Numbered from the stretch's first letter, positions 31,791 through 42,316 are shown. The stretch: DNA of 64,000 nt from Gordonia neofelifaecis NRRL B-59395 (GCF_000192435.1 NZ_AEUD01000004.1:124001-188000), one strand, 5' to 3'. The notes: generated by a model from the sequence alone, not told the origin. Translations and numbers: made by a program.

Positions 31791-32779
31791 AGAAGCGTTT
31801 CGCGCGGTCGTTCCACGGCAACCGCCGACTCTGGTACGGGATTCTCGGGGCCGTCGTGATCGCCGTCGTCCTGGTCGGCGTCGTCGGACTGAGCACCGCA
31901 GGGCTCGGCAAGCGGACGTACACCGCCGACTTCGAACAGGCCGGCGGCATCCGGCCGGGCGACAAGGTTCGCGTTGCGGGCATCGACGTCGGCGAGGTGT
32001 CCAAGACCGAGCTCGCCGGAGACCACGTCACCGTCGACATGAAGGTCGACAAGGACGTCGAGGTCAAGGAGGACGGCTCCGCCGAGATCAAGATGTCCAC
32101 GCTGCTCGGACAGCGGTACGTCGACGTCGTGCTGGGCAGCAGTGACAAGGCGGCCCCCGACGACCGGATCCAGCAGACGTACGTTCCGTACGACCTGCAG
32201 AAGACCCTGGAGAAGGGCACACCTGTGCTCGCAGGCATCAAACCGGACGAGCTGACGAACAGCATCCGGACGCTGAGCAGCCAGCTCTCCGGCGCCCCGG
32301 CGATCATGGGTCCGACGCTCGATGCACTGACCCGCATGTCGGACGTCCTCAACAATCGGCACGACCAGATCAACCAACTGCTCAAGGACACCGACGCGGT
32401 GACCAAGCAGGTGGTCGACAGCCAGTTCGCGCTCTCGATCATCGTCGGACAGGGCGCCCAGCTCGCGAACAAGATCGTCGCCCGTGAGCAGCTCGTGACG
32501 CGGATGCTCGACGGCGTCGCGGCGCTGACCGATCAGGCGACCGCCGTCGCCGCCGAGAACGGAGACAAGTTCGCGCCGGTGATGGCGAACCTCAACACCA
32601 TCTCCAACGGCCTGGAGAAGAACCGCGACAACCTGCGCAAGCTGCTCGAGGTGCTCCCGGTGACCGCACGCCTGACGACGAACCTCACCGGCGACGGTCC
32701 CTACGCGAACGGTTATCTGCCGTGGGGTCTGTTCCCCGACAACTGGCTCTGCGCGGCACGGGTGGTGGACGGATGCTGA
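31787..32779 (+). CDS. mceC: Mce protein C
   Basis: The 330-residue product has an N-terminal membrane helix (about 15-38), an MCE domain beginning [30 protein letters not shown] and containing [12 protein letters not shown], then a helical Mce domain ending [26 protein letters not shown] take the ATG at 31787, which overlaps the mceB stop (ATGA). This chain has an ordinary membrane anchor and no lipobox. Confidence 0.93.
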   Translation: MKKRFARSFHGNRRLWYGILGAVVIAVVLVGVVGLSTAGLGKRTYTADFEQAGGIRPGDKVRVAGIDVGEVSKTELAGDHVTVDMKVDKDVEVKEDGSAEIKMSTLLGQRYVDVVLGSSDKAAPDDRIQQTYVPYDLQKTLEKGTPVLAGIKPDELTNSIRTLSSQLSGAPAIMGPTLDALTRMSDVLNNRHDQINQLLKDTDAVTKQVVDSQFALSIIVGQGAQLANKIVAREQLVTRMLDGVAALTDQATAVAAENGDKFAPVMANLNTISNGLEKNRDNLRKLLEVLPVTARLTTNLTGDGPYANGYLPWGLFPDNWLCAARVVDGC

Positions 32780-33879
32780 CGATGACCAGAACCCGTAGGG
32801 CGTTCGCGGCGGTCGCGGTCGTGGCGGTGACCGCGCTGACCGTGACCGGCTGCTCACTGATGCCGGCCACCTGGACCGCTGCGCTCGGCCAGGCCAAGAC
32901 CGTCACCGCGTACTTCGACGACGTCTCGGGAATCTTCGAGGGCAACGACGTCGCGGTGCTCGGCATGCCGGTCGGCCGCATCACCTCGGTGGAGCCGCAG
33001 GGCACCCGGGTGAAGGTGACGATGACGGTCGACAACAGCGTCGACGTCCCCGCGGACGTGACCGCGGCGATCGTGAACACGTCGATCGTGACGACGCGGC
33101 ACATCGAGCTGTCGCCCACGTACACGCAGGGACCGAAGCTCGCCGACGGCGACGTCATCAAGAACACCGAGGCACCGGTCGAGATCGGCACCCTCTTCGA
33201 CTCGATCGACAAGATCGTCAAGTCGATGTCTGGAGACCGCCCCGGAGAGGGGCCGATCGCCGACTTCGTCGACGTCACCTCGGGCATCGCCTCGGGTAAC
33301 GGTGAGAAGCTGCGGCAGGCGCTCGACGCGCTGTCGAAGGCGGGCAAGCTCGGTGCCGACAACGGCGACGCGCTCACCTCGATCATCAAGTCGCTGAGCA
33401 CCCTGACGACCGCTCTGACCGACAACTATCCGAAGATGCTGCAGTTCTCCTCGTCGATGACGAAGGTGTCGGACATGCTCGGTGACCAGTCTGTCGGCCT
33501 CGTCGCCTCACTCCACGATCTGAACAAGACGCTGCAGAACACCTCGGAGTTCCTGGCCGACAACTCGGGCGCCATCAGCGGAGCCACCGGACGGATGGCA
33601 TCGCTCGCGGCGAATCTGTCGGATTTCTCCCGCGAGGTGGTTGAGACGATCGACGTCGCGCCGCTGCTGTTCCAGAACCTGTCGAACTCCATCTCGGCCG
33701 AGCAGGGCGCGTGGCGGACGTCGGTGTTCCTCGACAAGTCGCTGCTGGACACGCAGTTGCTGAACAAGTTCTGCAACGCGATCAACATGAACCAGAAGGG
33801 TTGCGACACCGGGCAGTTGAAGGACTTCGGGCCGGACCTCGGCATCTACTCCGGACTGTTGGAGCTGAGTAGGAAATGA
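32773..33879 (+). CDS. mceD: Mce protein D, predicted lipoprotein
   Basis: The N-terminus is a lipoprotein signal ([16 protein letters not shown]; Cys near residue 24-27 depending on start) rather than a plain membrane anchor. An MCE domain follows ([42 protein letters not shown]), then the helical region. The product is about 368 residues. Two ATG codons (32773, 32782) are possible; 32773 overlaps the mceC stop. In M. tuberculosis the E chain is the usual lipoprotein, so lipidation of the D chain too is noteworthy. Confidence 0.9.
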   Translation: MLTMTRTRRAFAAVAVVAVTALTVTGCSLMPATWTAALGQAKTVTAYFDDVSGIFEGNDVAVLGMPVGRITSVEPQGTRVKVTMTVDNSVDVPADVTAAIVNTSIVTTRHIELSPTYTQGPKLADGDVIKNTEAPVEIGTLFDSIDKIVKSMSGDRPGEGPIADFVDVTSGIASGNGEKLRQALDALSKAGKLGADNGDALTSIIKSLSTLTTALTDNYPKMLQFSSSMTKVSDMLGDQSVGLVASLHDLNKTLQNTSEFLADNSGAISGATGRMASLAANLSDFSREVVETIDVAPLLFQNLSNSISAEQGAWRTSVFLDKSLLDTQLLNKFCNAINMNQKGCDTGQLKDFGPDLGIYSGLLELSRK

Positions 33880-34976
33880 CGCGTATCAAGAAGGCGGGCG
33901 TCGCCGCAGTCGCCTTGCTGACCACGGTCAGTCTCGCCGCCTGCGGGGTGGTCCCGGGCATCACCGTGGAGCAGATTCCGCTCCCGGCGCCGGGTGGGAT
34001 CGGTGACTCGATCACCGTCCACACCTCGTTCGAGAACGCCCTGAACCTGCCGAACAAGGCGAAGGTGCGACTCGGCGGCATGGACGTCGGCGAAGTCGAG
34101 TCGATCGTCGCGAAGAACTATCGCGCCGAGGTCACGATGAACGTCGCCAAGGACACTCAGCTACCGGTCGGGACCGGAGCCGAGCTGCGCCAGGCGACAC
34201 CGCTCGGCGACGTCTTCGTCGCCCTGCAACCGCCGGCCGACGCGTCGAAGGGGTACGTCCAGGACGGCGGCACGCTGACCGGGCCCATCTCTGCCGCGGC
34301 GACAGTCGAGGATCTGCTGGTGAGCATGACCGGGCTCGTCGACTCCGGCTCGATCAGCTCGCTGCAGCGGATCTTCACCGAGCTCAGCACCGCGGTCGGC
34401 GGCAACGCACCGGAACTGCACGGTGCCATCGAGGGCTTCACCACCGCCATCGACAAGTTCAACAAGAACTCGGCGGCGGTCGACGAGGCGATGGCGACCA
34501 CGGCGGTCTGGTCGAAGGAACTCGCGAACGGCCGGACGCAGATCGCCGCGGCGATCAACAAGCTGCCTGCGGCGATCAACACCATCAACGATCAGCTCGG
34601 CATGATCCTCACCACCCTCGACAAGTCGAACAAGGTCACGAGCGCGACCAACGACTTCCTGAACTCGGAGCAGGACGCGTTCGCCGAGATGCTGGGCCAC
34701 CTGAACACGACTCTCGTGGCGCTCGACAAGTCGGCGCCGATCTTCGGTCCGCTGGCGGACCGATTGGCCGAGTTGAATCCGAAATGGGTCAAGTCGACGT
34801 CCGGCAGCGCCGCAGCGGTATCGGCGAAGGTCTACTGGCTGTCGCCCGGCGTCGGCTTCGACGCGGCGTCGAGGTTGCCGGAGGGCGGCGACATCACCAA
34901 CGGCATGCACAGCATGGAGCAGACGCTCGCGCGAATCATCGCTCGTCTCACGGGAACGAAGGGATGCTGCTCGTGA
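33876..34976 (+). CDS. mceE: Mce protein E, lipoprotein (LprK/LprN type)
   Basis: The 366-residue product has a clear lipobox in [17 protein letters not shown] (Cys at about residue 23), the usual feature of MceE. The MCE domain (about 45-125) contains [31 protein letters not shown], and the remainder is a helical Mce domain. A TGxKGCC C-terminus ([10 protein letters not shown]) is unusual in having a Cys pair. The start ATG overlaps the mceD stop by 4 bp. Confidence 0.93.
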   Translation: MTRIKKAGVAAVALLTTVSLAACGVVPGITVEQIPLPAPGGIGDSITVHTSFENALNLPNKAKVRLGGMDVGEVESIVAKNYRAEVTMNVAKDTQLPVGTGAELRQATPLGDVFVALQPPADASKGYVQDGGTLTGPISAAATVEDLLVSMTGLVDSGSISSLQRIFTELSTAVGGNAPELHGAIEGFTTAIDKFNKNSAAVDEAMATTAVWSKELANGRTQIAAAINKLPAAINTINDQLGMILTTLDKSNKVTSATNDFLNSEQDAFAEMLGHLNTTLVALDKSAPIFGPLADRLAELNPKWVKSTSGSAAAVSAKVYWLSPGVGFDAASRLPEGGDITNGMHSMEQTLARIIARLTGTKGCCS

Positions 34977-36133
34977 TGAAATGGCTGCGCAAGCGCAAGA
35001 TCATGCTCGGCAACCTGGCCCTCGTGCTGGTGATGCTGGCGGGCCTGGCGTTCCTGGCGTTCAACAGCCTCAGTTGGCGGCCATGGCAGAGCACCTACCA
35101 GGTCACCGTCCATTTCCCCGCTTCCGGCGGCCTGCAGGACACCAGCAAGGTGATGCTGCGCGGCGCGGAGATCGGTGACGTCAAGAACATCCAGGTGACG
35201 CCGGGCAGCGTCGATGTCACCGTGGAACTGCGCGACGACTATCAGATCAACAAGGGCGCGAAGTTCTCGGCGCTCGGTCTGTCGGCGGCCGGCGAGCAGT
35301 ACGTGAACATCACCCCGACCTCCGACGACGGGCCTTATCTGCAGGACGGCGACGAGATCGCGATGCAGCAGACCCATGTGACTGCGGACTTCCCCGGGAT
35401 GCTCCAGTCGACGCTCGACGTCATCAGCCAGATCGATGCGCCCAAGCTGACCTCGACGCTGAAGGAACTCGAGATCGCCCTCAACGATCGCGGTCCGAAC
35501 CAATTGAAGTCGATCTTCCACTCGGGCGGCGTGATCTTCGCCGACCTGGCCAAGGTGCTGCCGCAGACCACCAAGTTGATTCAGAACAGCGGCACCATCC
35601 TGAAGACGACGGCCGAGATCCAGCCGGATCTCGGGACACTCGCGGGCGGAATGGACTCGTTGTTCACCGCGGCGGTGTCCGCGGACAAGGAACTGCGCAC
35701 TCTGCTCGGCCGCGGACCGGGACAGTTCACCAGCCTCACCGGATCGCTGGCGACGATCACCGATCCGCTCAGCGACGTGTTGACCCAGTTCCTGGACGTG
35801 GCCCGACAGGGCGCGTTGCGAGCGCCCGCCCTCGCGACGCTGTTCCCGGCGATACGCGACTGGTCCATCGAGGCGCAGAAGATGTTCCACGACGGTGCGT
35901 GGTGGGCGCTGGCGTCGATCTATCCGCGACCCTCGTGCAACTACCAGCTCGCGCCGGTGCGACCGACGAAGATCCTCGAGCTGACCGTCCCCAAGTATCT
36001 GTACTGTGTCACCGAGGATCCGACCCAGCAGGTGCGCGGGTCGGCCAATGCACCGCGACCGAACGGCGACGACACGGCGGGACCTCCGCCGGGCTACGAT
36101 CCCAACGCCCGTACGGTCCCGCTCGACAAGTGA
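34973..36133 (+). CDS. mceF: Mce protein F
   Basis: Last of six Mce chains, about 386 residues. It has an N-terminal membrane helix (LGNLALVLVMLAGLAFLAFNSL), an MCE domain (YQVTVHFPASGGLQDTSKVMLRGAEIGDVKNI, GEQYVNITP) and a long helical region. The C-terminus is Pro-rich and ends PPPGYDPNARTVPLDK. I chose the GTG at 34973 (GTGA overlap, AGGG nine bases upstream); ATG 34964 and ATG 34976 are close alternatives. Confidence 0.91.
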   Translation: MMKWLRKRKIMLGNLALVLVMLAGLAFLAFNSLSWRPWQSTYQVTVHFPASGGLQDTSKVMLRGAEIGDVKNIQVTPGSVDVTVELRDDYQINKGAKFSALGLSAAGEQYVNITPTSDDGPYLQDGDEIAMQQTHVTADFPGMLQSTLDVISQIDAPKLTSTLKELEIALNDRGPNQLKSIFHSGGVIFADLAKVLPQTTKLIQNSGTILKTTAEIQPDLGTLAGGMDSLFTAAVSADKELRTLLGRGPGQFTSLTGSLATITDPLSDVLTQFLDVARQGALRAPALATLFPAIRDWSIEAQKMFHDGAWWALASIYPRPSCNYQLAPVRPTKILELTVPKYLYCVTEDPTQQVRGSANAPRPNGDDTAGPPPGYDPNARTVPLDK

Positions 36134-36143
36134 TGAAGGATTT

Positions 36144-36962
36144 ATGAGTTCAGCTGACTCGAAAGACAATTCGGATACTCGCCCCGACGACTCCTCGGCG
36201 GCGGACGCGGTCGAGGAGCCGACGCACGAGGACTCGGTGGATGTGTCCGAAGCAGCGGATGCGGTCGACGAGGCCGATGCGCCGGTGAGTGGGTCGAATC
36301 CGGAACTGTCGGTGAACGCCGAGAAGCGGGCCGCCCGCCAGGCGCGGAAAGCCGATTCCGGCAATGTCTCATTGAGCATTCCGGTCCGCCGGATCAAGCA
36401 GGTTCTCGTTGGACTCGTCGTGGCCGCGGTGATCGCCGTCATCGCTGTCGGCGGCTGGCAGCTCTACCAGAAGAATCAGGAGCTCGCCGCGTTCGACGAC
36501 AGCAAGGCTGCGGCGTCGAACTTCGTGGTGACCTATTTTCAGGCGATGAGCGGTCCGAACGCCGATGCCGCCTCGCTGCGCAACGCGGTCGGACCGCTGA
36601 GCACCGGCGAGTTCAAGAAGCGCCTCGGGTCCGACGCGGTGGTGAGCACGCAGTTCATGAAGGAGAACAAGGTCGAGAACATCAAGACGACCGTCACCTC
36701 CTCCATGGTCGAATCGTTCGACGCGGACAGTTCGACGGTGGTGCTCGGCGTCGACGTCAGCGGAACCAGCGCGGTCAGCAGCACCGGTGGCAAGAACGCG
36801 ATTCTGCTTCAGTTGAGCATGGAGAAGGTCGACGGCGACTGGCTCGTCAGCGCGATCGAAGCCGGACCCGGCGTGACTGTCGGGGCCCAGCAGGGGGCGC
36901 AGACGCCGCAGGCACCGGCTCCTGCCGAGAACCCGGCGCCGGCGCCCGCACCCGGCGGATAG
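36144..36962 (+). CDS. Mce-associated membrane protein
   Basis: The 272-residue product has an acidic, Ser/Asp/Glu-rich cytoplasmic N-terminus (to about 75), one membrane helix (about 90-112 QVLVGLVVAAVIAVIAVGGWQLY) and an extracytoplasmic domain of about 130 residues with an NTF2-like fold typical of Mam proteins (ASNFVVTYFQAMSG, LSMEKVDGDWLVSAIEAG). The tail is Pro/Ala-rich. Mam proteins stabilise Mce complexes. An AAGGA ribosome site supports the ATG. Only one such gene follows mceF here. Confidence 0.85.
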   Translation: MSSADSKDNSDTRPDDSSAADAVEEPTHEDSVDVSEAADAVDEADAPVSGSNPELSVNAEKRAARQARKADSGNVSLSIPVRRIKQVLVGLVVAAVIAVIAVGGWQLYQKNQELAAFDDSKAAASNFVVTYFQAMSGPNADAASLRNAVGPLSTGEFKKRLGSDAVVSTQFMKENKVENIKTTVTSSMVESFDADSSTVVLGVDVSGTSAVSSTGGKNAILLQLSMEKVDGDWLVSAIEAGPGVTVGAQQGAQTPQAPAPAENPAPAPAPGG

Positions 36963-37051
36963 CGGGCGGTCGTCGAGGCCAGGGTTCGCCGGCCTGGAGA
37001 AAGGTCGCGGCGGACCTTCGCACCATCGCATCGGGCGCTTCGACGCTCGCG

Positions 37052-39376
37052 TCAGGCGTCGTCGTATCGTTCCAGCACGGCCAGCGGCCGGTCACCGAGG
37101 AGGAAGTCGGCGGTGACACTCTCGGTGAAGGCGTTGCCGGACAAGGCGTCGCACCATGTCCCGCCAGGGAGGTCGATGACGCACTGCTCCCGGATCTCCG
37201 CGCCGGTGAACATCAGCGCCAGCCGGACCGCGACGACGACTACCTCGGCGACGCCGGCACGGCCGCGAGCGAAACTGACGACGTGGGCGGCGGAGGCGCC
37301 CCGAACGGGTACGTCGAGGAAGTCGCTGCCCTCGTCGAACGCCTCGAGATGGCGGCGGCGGACCTCGAGGCAGGTCCGCACGGCGCGCAGCTTGGGATGG
37401 TCAGTGCTCCGGTCGTAATCGACGGGGCGGCGGTTGTCGGGATCGGTGAGCGAGTCGTCCCACCACTGCGTGCCCTGGTACACGTCGCCGACCCCGGGCA
37501 ACAGCAGCGACAGTGCTTTGCGAGAGATCGATTCGGCGTGGCCGGCATCGGCGATCAGCGCGACGAACGACGCCACCAATTCGGCGACCAGTCCGTGCTG
37601 CAGGCCGGCCAGCCAGTGTTGGACGGCGTCTTCGGCTTTCTCGTCGACGTCGGTCCAGGAGGACACTTCGCCGTTCTCGCGCATCGCCTTCCGGGCGAAG
37701 TCGGCGAGACGCCGGGCCAGGTCGGCGTCCGGTCGGCTCCCGACGGGCCACACGCCGACGACGTTCTGCAGCAGGAAGTAGCAGATCACGGGTTCCGGCG
37801 GCGGCGCTATCCGCCAGACCTCGTTCACCAGGATGCGCCAGCGCTGCGGGGTCTGAGCGATCGTCGCGATGCGGGCACGGACGTCTTCGCTGCGCTTGGT
37901 GTCGTGGGTCGACAGCGCGGTCATGGCTCGCGGCCAGTGGGCGGCACGCTCGGTCGTACGGGCGTAGAAGTCGGTTCGGTCGATGGCGGGCACCAGCGGG
38001 TTGCAGCCCAACTCCTGGCTCGACACGAGCCGGGCGGTGCGGTGGAAGCCGATGTCCTCGATGGCCTTGCCGTAGACCGCGACCGCGGCCTCGCCGATGC
38101 GTGCAATCGCCTCGGGAGCGAAATCCCGGTCGACGAAGGCCTCGCGGAGAACGTCGAATCCGGAGGCGAGGATGGGGTTCTCGTCGGCGAGCCGGTCGAT
38201 GTTGGCGATCACCCGGGCCGACAGCGACGGATAGTCCGGGCGCGCCACGGCCGCCGAGCAGATCTCGAGGGCCGCGGCCTGCTGAATGATGTGGGCGGGC
38301 ACGTCGCGAGCGCTGCTGCTCAGCTGATCGGTCACGCGCTGCAGTCGATCCGGGAACATGTCGACGAGGACCGTTCGGCGCAGTGCGAGGGCGCGGGCGC
38401 CGAGCACGTCGCCGTCGCCGGCGATTCCCAGAACCGTGCGGAACGTCTCGTCCAGTTCGATCGCTCCGGTCGGCGCGGTGAAGCGGGCCTCGATCAGTCG
38501 GAGTTGGTCGTAGCCGGTGGTTCCGTCGACGGGCAGATCCGGGTCGAGGCGTTCGTCGTGAGCCAGGCCCTTCTCGACGTACAGGAGGCGGTCGTCGCCG
38601 AGATCGGCGCGTAGTCGTCGCAGGTACGCCGTCGGGTCCCGCAGCCCGTCCACGTGATCCACCCGCACCCCGTCGACGAGGTCGTCGGCGATCAGCTCCT
38701 GTAGCCACGCATGGGTGGCGTCGTAGACCTCGGGGATCTCCTGGCGCAGCGCCGCGAGTCCGTTCACCGCCATGAACCGCCGGTAGCCGACCCGGCGGCT
38801 GTCGTGGAGGACCAGCCGATAGTGCTGGCGCAGATGGACGGCGAGCGGGTCGTCGCCCGGCGTGGCCGTGCCGGGCGCGGTGGGCAGCGCGAGGTCGCCG
38901 AGCACCAAGCGGAGGCGGTCGTCGAGCCGGAGTCCTGCGAGGTCCTCTTCGCGACCGAGGTACGGCAGATTGATCACGCCGCCGACCGGTGCGGTGTCGA
39001 GGTCGAAGTAGCCGGCGTACGGGGAGTGGAGGCCGTGGACGAGCACGTCGGCCCACCACGGATTGTGGTCCGGGTCAGCCACTCCGACGTGATTGGGGAC
39101 GATGTCGACGATGATGCCGATGCCCCGTGCCCGGGCGTGCTCGCGAAGCAGCCGGTAGCCGTCCGCGCCGCCGAGGACGTCGGAGATCCGCGCGGGCGGA
39201 CACCAGTCGTACCCGTGCGTCGAACCGGGCATCGCCGTGAGGATCGGGGACAGGTACAGGTGGCTGATGCCGAGGTCACGGAGGTGATCGAGGATGCCCG
39301 CGACCTCGGCGAAGGTGAACTCCGGGGTCAGCTGGACGCGGTAGGTGGCCACCGGGTCGATCGGTGTCCCGGACAT
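37052..39376 (-). CDS. treY: Maltooligosyl trehalose synthase
   Basis: GH13 enzyme that turns the reducing end of maltodextrins into a trehalose unit; 774 residues. Landmarks are the N-terminal VATYRVQLTPEFTFAEV, LYLSPILTAMPGSTHGYD, DIVPNHVGVAD, the nucleophile region DGVRVDHVDGLRDP, and ALSTHDTKRSEDVRARI. The partner genes treZ and treX are not next to it on the right, where an acyltransferase gene lies; its 3' neighbour is the mce operon on the other strand. The start is the ATG giving MSGTPIDPVATYRVQ. Confidence 0.93.
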   Translation of the reverse strand: MSGTPIDPVATYRVQLTPEFTFAEVAGILDHLRDLGISHLYLSPILTAMPGSTHGYDWCPPARISDVLGGADGYRLLREHARARGIGIIVDIVPNHVGVADPDHNPWWADVLVHGLHSPYAGYFDLDTAPVGGVINLPYLGREEDLAGLRLDDRLRLVLGDLALPTAPGTATPGDDPLAVHLRQHYRLVLHDSRRVGYRRFMAVNGLAALRQEIPEVYDATHAWLQELIADDLVDGVRVDHVDGLRDPTAYLRRLRADLGDDRLLYVEKGLAHDERLDPDLPVDGTTGYDQLRLIEARFTAPTGAIELDETFRTVLGIAGDGDVLGARALALRRTVLVDMFPDRLQRVTDQLSSSARDVPAHIIQQAAALEICSAAVARPDYPSLSARVIANIDRLADENPILASGFDVLREAFVDRDFAPEAIARIGEAAVAVYGKAIEDIGFHRTARLVSSQELGCNPLVPAIDRTDFYARTTERAAHWPRAMTALSTHDTKRSEDVRARIATIAQTPQRWRILVNEVWRIAPPPEPVICYFLLQNVVGVWPVGSRPDADLARRLADFARKAMRENGEVSSWTDVDEKAEDAVQHWLAGLQHGLVAELVASFVALIADAGHAESISRKALSLLLPGVGDVYQGTQWWDDSLTDPDNRRPVDYDRSTDHPKLRAVRTCLEVRRRHLEAFDEGSDFLDVPVRGASAAHVVSFARGRAGVAEVVVVAVRLALMFTGAEIREQCVIDLPGGTWCDALSGNAFTESVTADFLLGDRPLAVLERYDDA

Positions 39377-39414
39377 TCCGCTCCTTCGATCACCCGCGTG
39401 TGCGGTCGGTGCTG

Positions 39415-41574
39415 TCAGCCGAGTTGCGGTCCGGTCCACGGCAGGGCCGCGGACAATTGGCGGGACAGTTCCCGCGTCAGGCTGCGGACGTACGTCGCAC
39501 TCAGGTGGTGATAGTCCTTGTAGACGATGATGTTACCGACCACCGCCGGGCAGAAGTCGGCGGTGCACAGCCCGTCGGAGAGATCCAGGCGGTGGAAGAG
39601 CGGGTTCCGGTCCGCGTAGGCGGTAGCCGGATCGACCGCGTGCAAGGCGCTGGTGCGGACGGTGCCGCACGAGCGCGCGTTACCGCCGGACGCCAGGCAT
39701 TCGGGCGTGTCGATGGGGCCGCGGTCGTTGTGCGGCCACGGATCGTCGCGGATTCCGACGACGGGAATGCCTGCCGCGGTGAGTTCGTCGAACACGCCGA
39801 CATAGCCGTCGGGCACGTGATCGGCGGGGCCGGCGGGGTTGGGCCGCGTGGAGTTGGTGAACACCGCGTCGGGACGGGTCCGCTTGAGGTCTTCCATCAC
39901 ATTGCGGTTCCAGGTGCGGCACTCCGGATACGGGGTGCCTTCGAGCTTCGTGGGATTCTCCTCGGAAGTGAGCGGACAGCCCATCTTCAGATAGGTGACG
40001 ATCTTGAATCCGTTGGCCTTGCCGATGGCATCGAGCGCCCCGATCCACATCTCCGCGTGTGAACCGCCGGCGAGCGCGAGGGTCTTGTGTCCCTGCGGAT
40101 CGCCGTAGACGCCGACGACGGGCTCGGTGACGGTGAAGTCGCTCATGAATCCGTCCGGTCCGGTCATCGGCAGGTCGTCGGCCACCGCGAGTGGTGTCGG
40201 CTGCGGGTCGAGCGCGGGCACCGGGGCATTCTCCAGAAGCGCACGCGCACCCGGGTACAGCGCCGGATCGAGGTTCGCGGTGTCGACGGTGACCGTCGAC
40301 ATGTGGCGATCCCACGCGCGGATCGCGCCGGCCGAACCGGCCGACAGGGCGACGAGTGCGACGGTCAGGATGGCGGTGTACGTGATGCGCGGGTGCGATG
40401 GCCAGCGGATGTGCGCCATCGACGACCGCCCGCCGCCGCGCATCGGATCCTCCACGTACCGCTTCATGAACCAGGCGAGTCCGAGAGAGACGGCCAGGAT
40501 GCCCGTGCCTTCGAGGAATGTCGCGTGGTCGGTTCCGCGCCAGGTCAGGAAGAAGATCAGCAGCGGCCAGTGGATCAGGTACAGCGAGTACGACAGTCCG
40601 CCCAGACGGACCGCGGGCCGACTGGCGAGGAGTCGGTTGGCCGCGGGAGCGGGCGCGTCCGCCGCCGTCTGGCCGGCCCAGATCACCAGCAGAGTCGCAC
40701 CCACCGGCACCCAGGCGAGGGCGCCGGGGTACTCCGCGACCCCGTCGATCCACCAACCGCACGTTGCGATGAGCAGCAGCGCGGCGACCGTCGCCGCGCC
40801 CCGCAGCCACGAGGCGACCCGCAGTCGCGGCATCCAGATCGCGAACAGTCCGCCGACCAGCGGCTCCCACAGTCGAGAGCGGGTGTCGTAGTAGTTGAAC
40901 GGCTGGTCGATGTGCAGTCGGTACTGCGCCCACGCGAACGAGGCGATCGCGATCGCGCCGACCAGACAGGCGAACACGGCGCGGATCACGCCGGGCCTGG
41001 TCAGCGGCGCGAACCTCGCTCCGCACAGTTTGATCAGACCGGCGACGGCGAGCAGCACCACGAGGGCACCGACGAAGAACTGACCCTGCATGGACATCGA
41101 CCAGAGATGTTGCAGGGGGCTGTTCGCGGAACTGGCCGCGAGATAGTCCTGAGAGTTCTTCGCCAGGTAGAAGTTCTGGTAGTACAGCGCGCTCGCGAAG
41201 GTCTCACGACCGATGTTCAGCCACCGGGTCTGCGGGACGATCAACACCGTCAGGACCACGACGCCGACGAGCACCGTGTAGAGCGCCGGGATCAGCCGTC
41301 TGATCAGGCGTTTGAGCCGAGGCCAGGGGTTGACGGTCTCACCGAATCCGATCCGCGCCGACTGGCTGTGAATCGTATGGCGGACGAGGGAACCGATGAA
41401 GAAGTATCCGGACAGGGTGAGGAAGACGTCGACGCCGCCGGAGACCCGGCCGAACCAGACGTGAAAGCAGGCGACCAGGGCGATGGCGATGCCGCGGAGA
41501 CCGTCGAGGTCGGTGCGGTATGCGGGCAGCGTGGCGGCCGGTGCCGGTTCGCGGCGATCGGTGGAGGCGGGCAC
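39415..41574 (-). CDS. OafA-type O-acyltransferase with SGNH domain
   Basis: Membrane acyltransferase of 719 residues. The N-terminal acyltransferase-3 domain (about 20-390) has the motif YRTDLDGLRGIAIALVACFH with the catalytic His, and about ten membrane helices. An eleventh helix leads to an extracytoplasmic SGNH-type domain (about 470-719) with LALAGGSHAEMW as block I and YKDYHHLSATYVR carrying the Asp-His pair. Such enzymes acylate cell-surface glycans or glycolipids. The acceptor here is unknown; the neighbouring treY only hints at a trehalose glycolipid. It lies upstream of treY on the same strand, 38 bp apart. Confidence 0.9.
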   Translation of the reverse strand: MPASTDRREPAPAATLPAYRTDLDGLRGIAIALVACFHVWFGRVSGGVDVFLTLSGYFFIGSLVRHTIHSQSARIGFGETVNPWPRLKRLIRRLIPALYTVLVGVVVLTVLIVPQTRWLNIGRETFASALYYQNFYLAKNSQDYLAASSANSPLQHLWSMSMQGQFFVGALVVLLAVAGLIKLCGARFAPLTRPGVIRAVFACLVGAIAIASFAWAQYRLHIDQPFNYYDTRSRLWEPLVGGLFAIWMPRLRVASWLRGAATVAALLLIATCGWWIDGVAEYPGALAWVPVGATLLVIWAGQTAADAPAPAANRLLASRPAVRLGGLSYSLYLIHWPLLIFFLTWRGTDHATFLEGTGILAVSLGLAWFMKRYVEDPMRGGGRSSMAHIRWPSHPRITYTAILTVALVALSAGSAGAIRAWDRHMSTVTVDTANLDPALYPGARALLENAPVPALDPQPTPLAVADDLPMTGPDGFMSDFTVTEPVVGVYGDPQGHKTLALAGGSHAEMWIGALDAIGKANGFKIVTYLKMGCPLTSEENPTKLEGTPYPECRTWNRNVMEDLKRTRPDAVFTNSTRPNPAGPADHVPDGYVGVFDELTAAGIPVVGIRDDPWPHNDRGPIDTPECLASGGNARSCGTVRTSALHAVDPATAYADRNPLFHRLDLSDGLCTADFCPAVVGNIIVYKDYHHLSATYVRSLTRELSRQLSAALPWTGPQLG

Positions 41575-41661
41575 TTTCGTCGATTCTGTCGGGGCGCAAG
41601 GCCTCCCGGGGCGGGTGGCCGCCTCAGTAATCTACGTGCAGGCCTCGCGTCGACGCGAATC

Positions 41662-42234
41662 TCAGGAGGGTGAGCGGGCGACCTCGCCGCGCGCTCGCGC
41701 CCCGTCGAGAATCACTTCGAGCGCGTCGTCGAATTCGGCGGCGAACACCCGTCCCGACGGTCCGGTGACGCCGAGCCGTTCCATCTGTGTCCGCGTCTGC
41801 TCTTCGATCGTCAGGCCGATCGTGAGCTGGCAGATCGCGGTCGCCAGGCCTCGGCTCGCCTGCGGGTCGACGCCACCGCGTGCGGCGACGCCCGCGATCA
41901 CCATTTCGATCCCGCGATCGGCCAATCCCGAGGCCCAGGCCGACGAGACCACTTCCGCGCTGTCGGGGACCGCGAGCAGAGCCTGTCGCATGTCGGTCGC
42001 GAGGCGCTGGAGTTCGGCGAGCCAGTCGATGTCGTCGACCGGTCCGGGCACGGTGGACAGGATGTCCTCGGCGAGCGCCGCGAGCATCGTCTGCTTGTTC
42101 GGGAAGTGCCAGTACAGCGCGTTCGGCCGGACGCCGAGGTCGGACGCGAGCCTGCGCATGGTGAGGTCGGCGAGGCTGTGCTCGGCGAGGATGTTCCGCG
42201 CCGCGATCAGGATGTCCGCCCTCGTGTTGCTCAC
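41662..42234 (-). CDS. bioQ: TetR-family repressor of the biotin genes (BioQ-like)
   Basis: The 190-residue DNA-binding protein has an N-terminal helix-turn-helix ([37 protein letters not shown]) and a C-terminal ligand or dimer domain. It is divergent from the biotin operon, with three similar palindromes in the gap. In Corynebacterium and Mycobacterium the TetR protein BioQ sits in the same place and represses biotin genes, so the assignment rests mainly on context and operator form. It probably controls itself through the same sites. Confidence 0.82.
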   Translation of the reverse strand: MSNTRADILIAARNILAEHSLADLTMRRLASDLGVRPNALYWHFPNKQTMLAALAEDILSTVPGPVDDIDWLAELQRLATDMRQALLAVPDSAEVVSSAWASGLADRGIEMVIAGVAARGGVDPQASRGLATAICQLTIGLTIEEQTRTQMERLGVTGPSGRVFAAEFDDALEVILDGARARGEVARSPS

Positions 42235-42256
42235 GGCCCCACCCTATCCGACCTGT

Positions 42257-42316
42257 CCTGTACGCCGTCCAGGCGCTTCCTGTACATCGTTCAGGACGTC
42301 CTGTACGGTGTCCAGG
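42257..42316. promoter_or_regulatory. Three phased BioQ-type operators
   Basis: Three 17-bp imperfect palindromes follow the pattern CCTGTAC-NNN-GTYCAGG: 42257-42273 (spacer GCC), 42279-42295 (spacer ATC) and 42300-42316 (spacer GGT). Their starts are 22 and 21 bp apart, two helical turns, so bound dimers would lie on one face. The form resembles the known TGAAC-N3-GTTxx BioQ box. They fill the space between the repressor and bioA starts and can control both. Confidence 0.85.
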
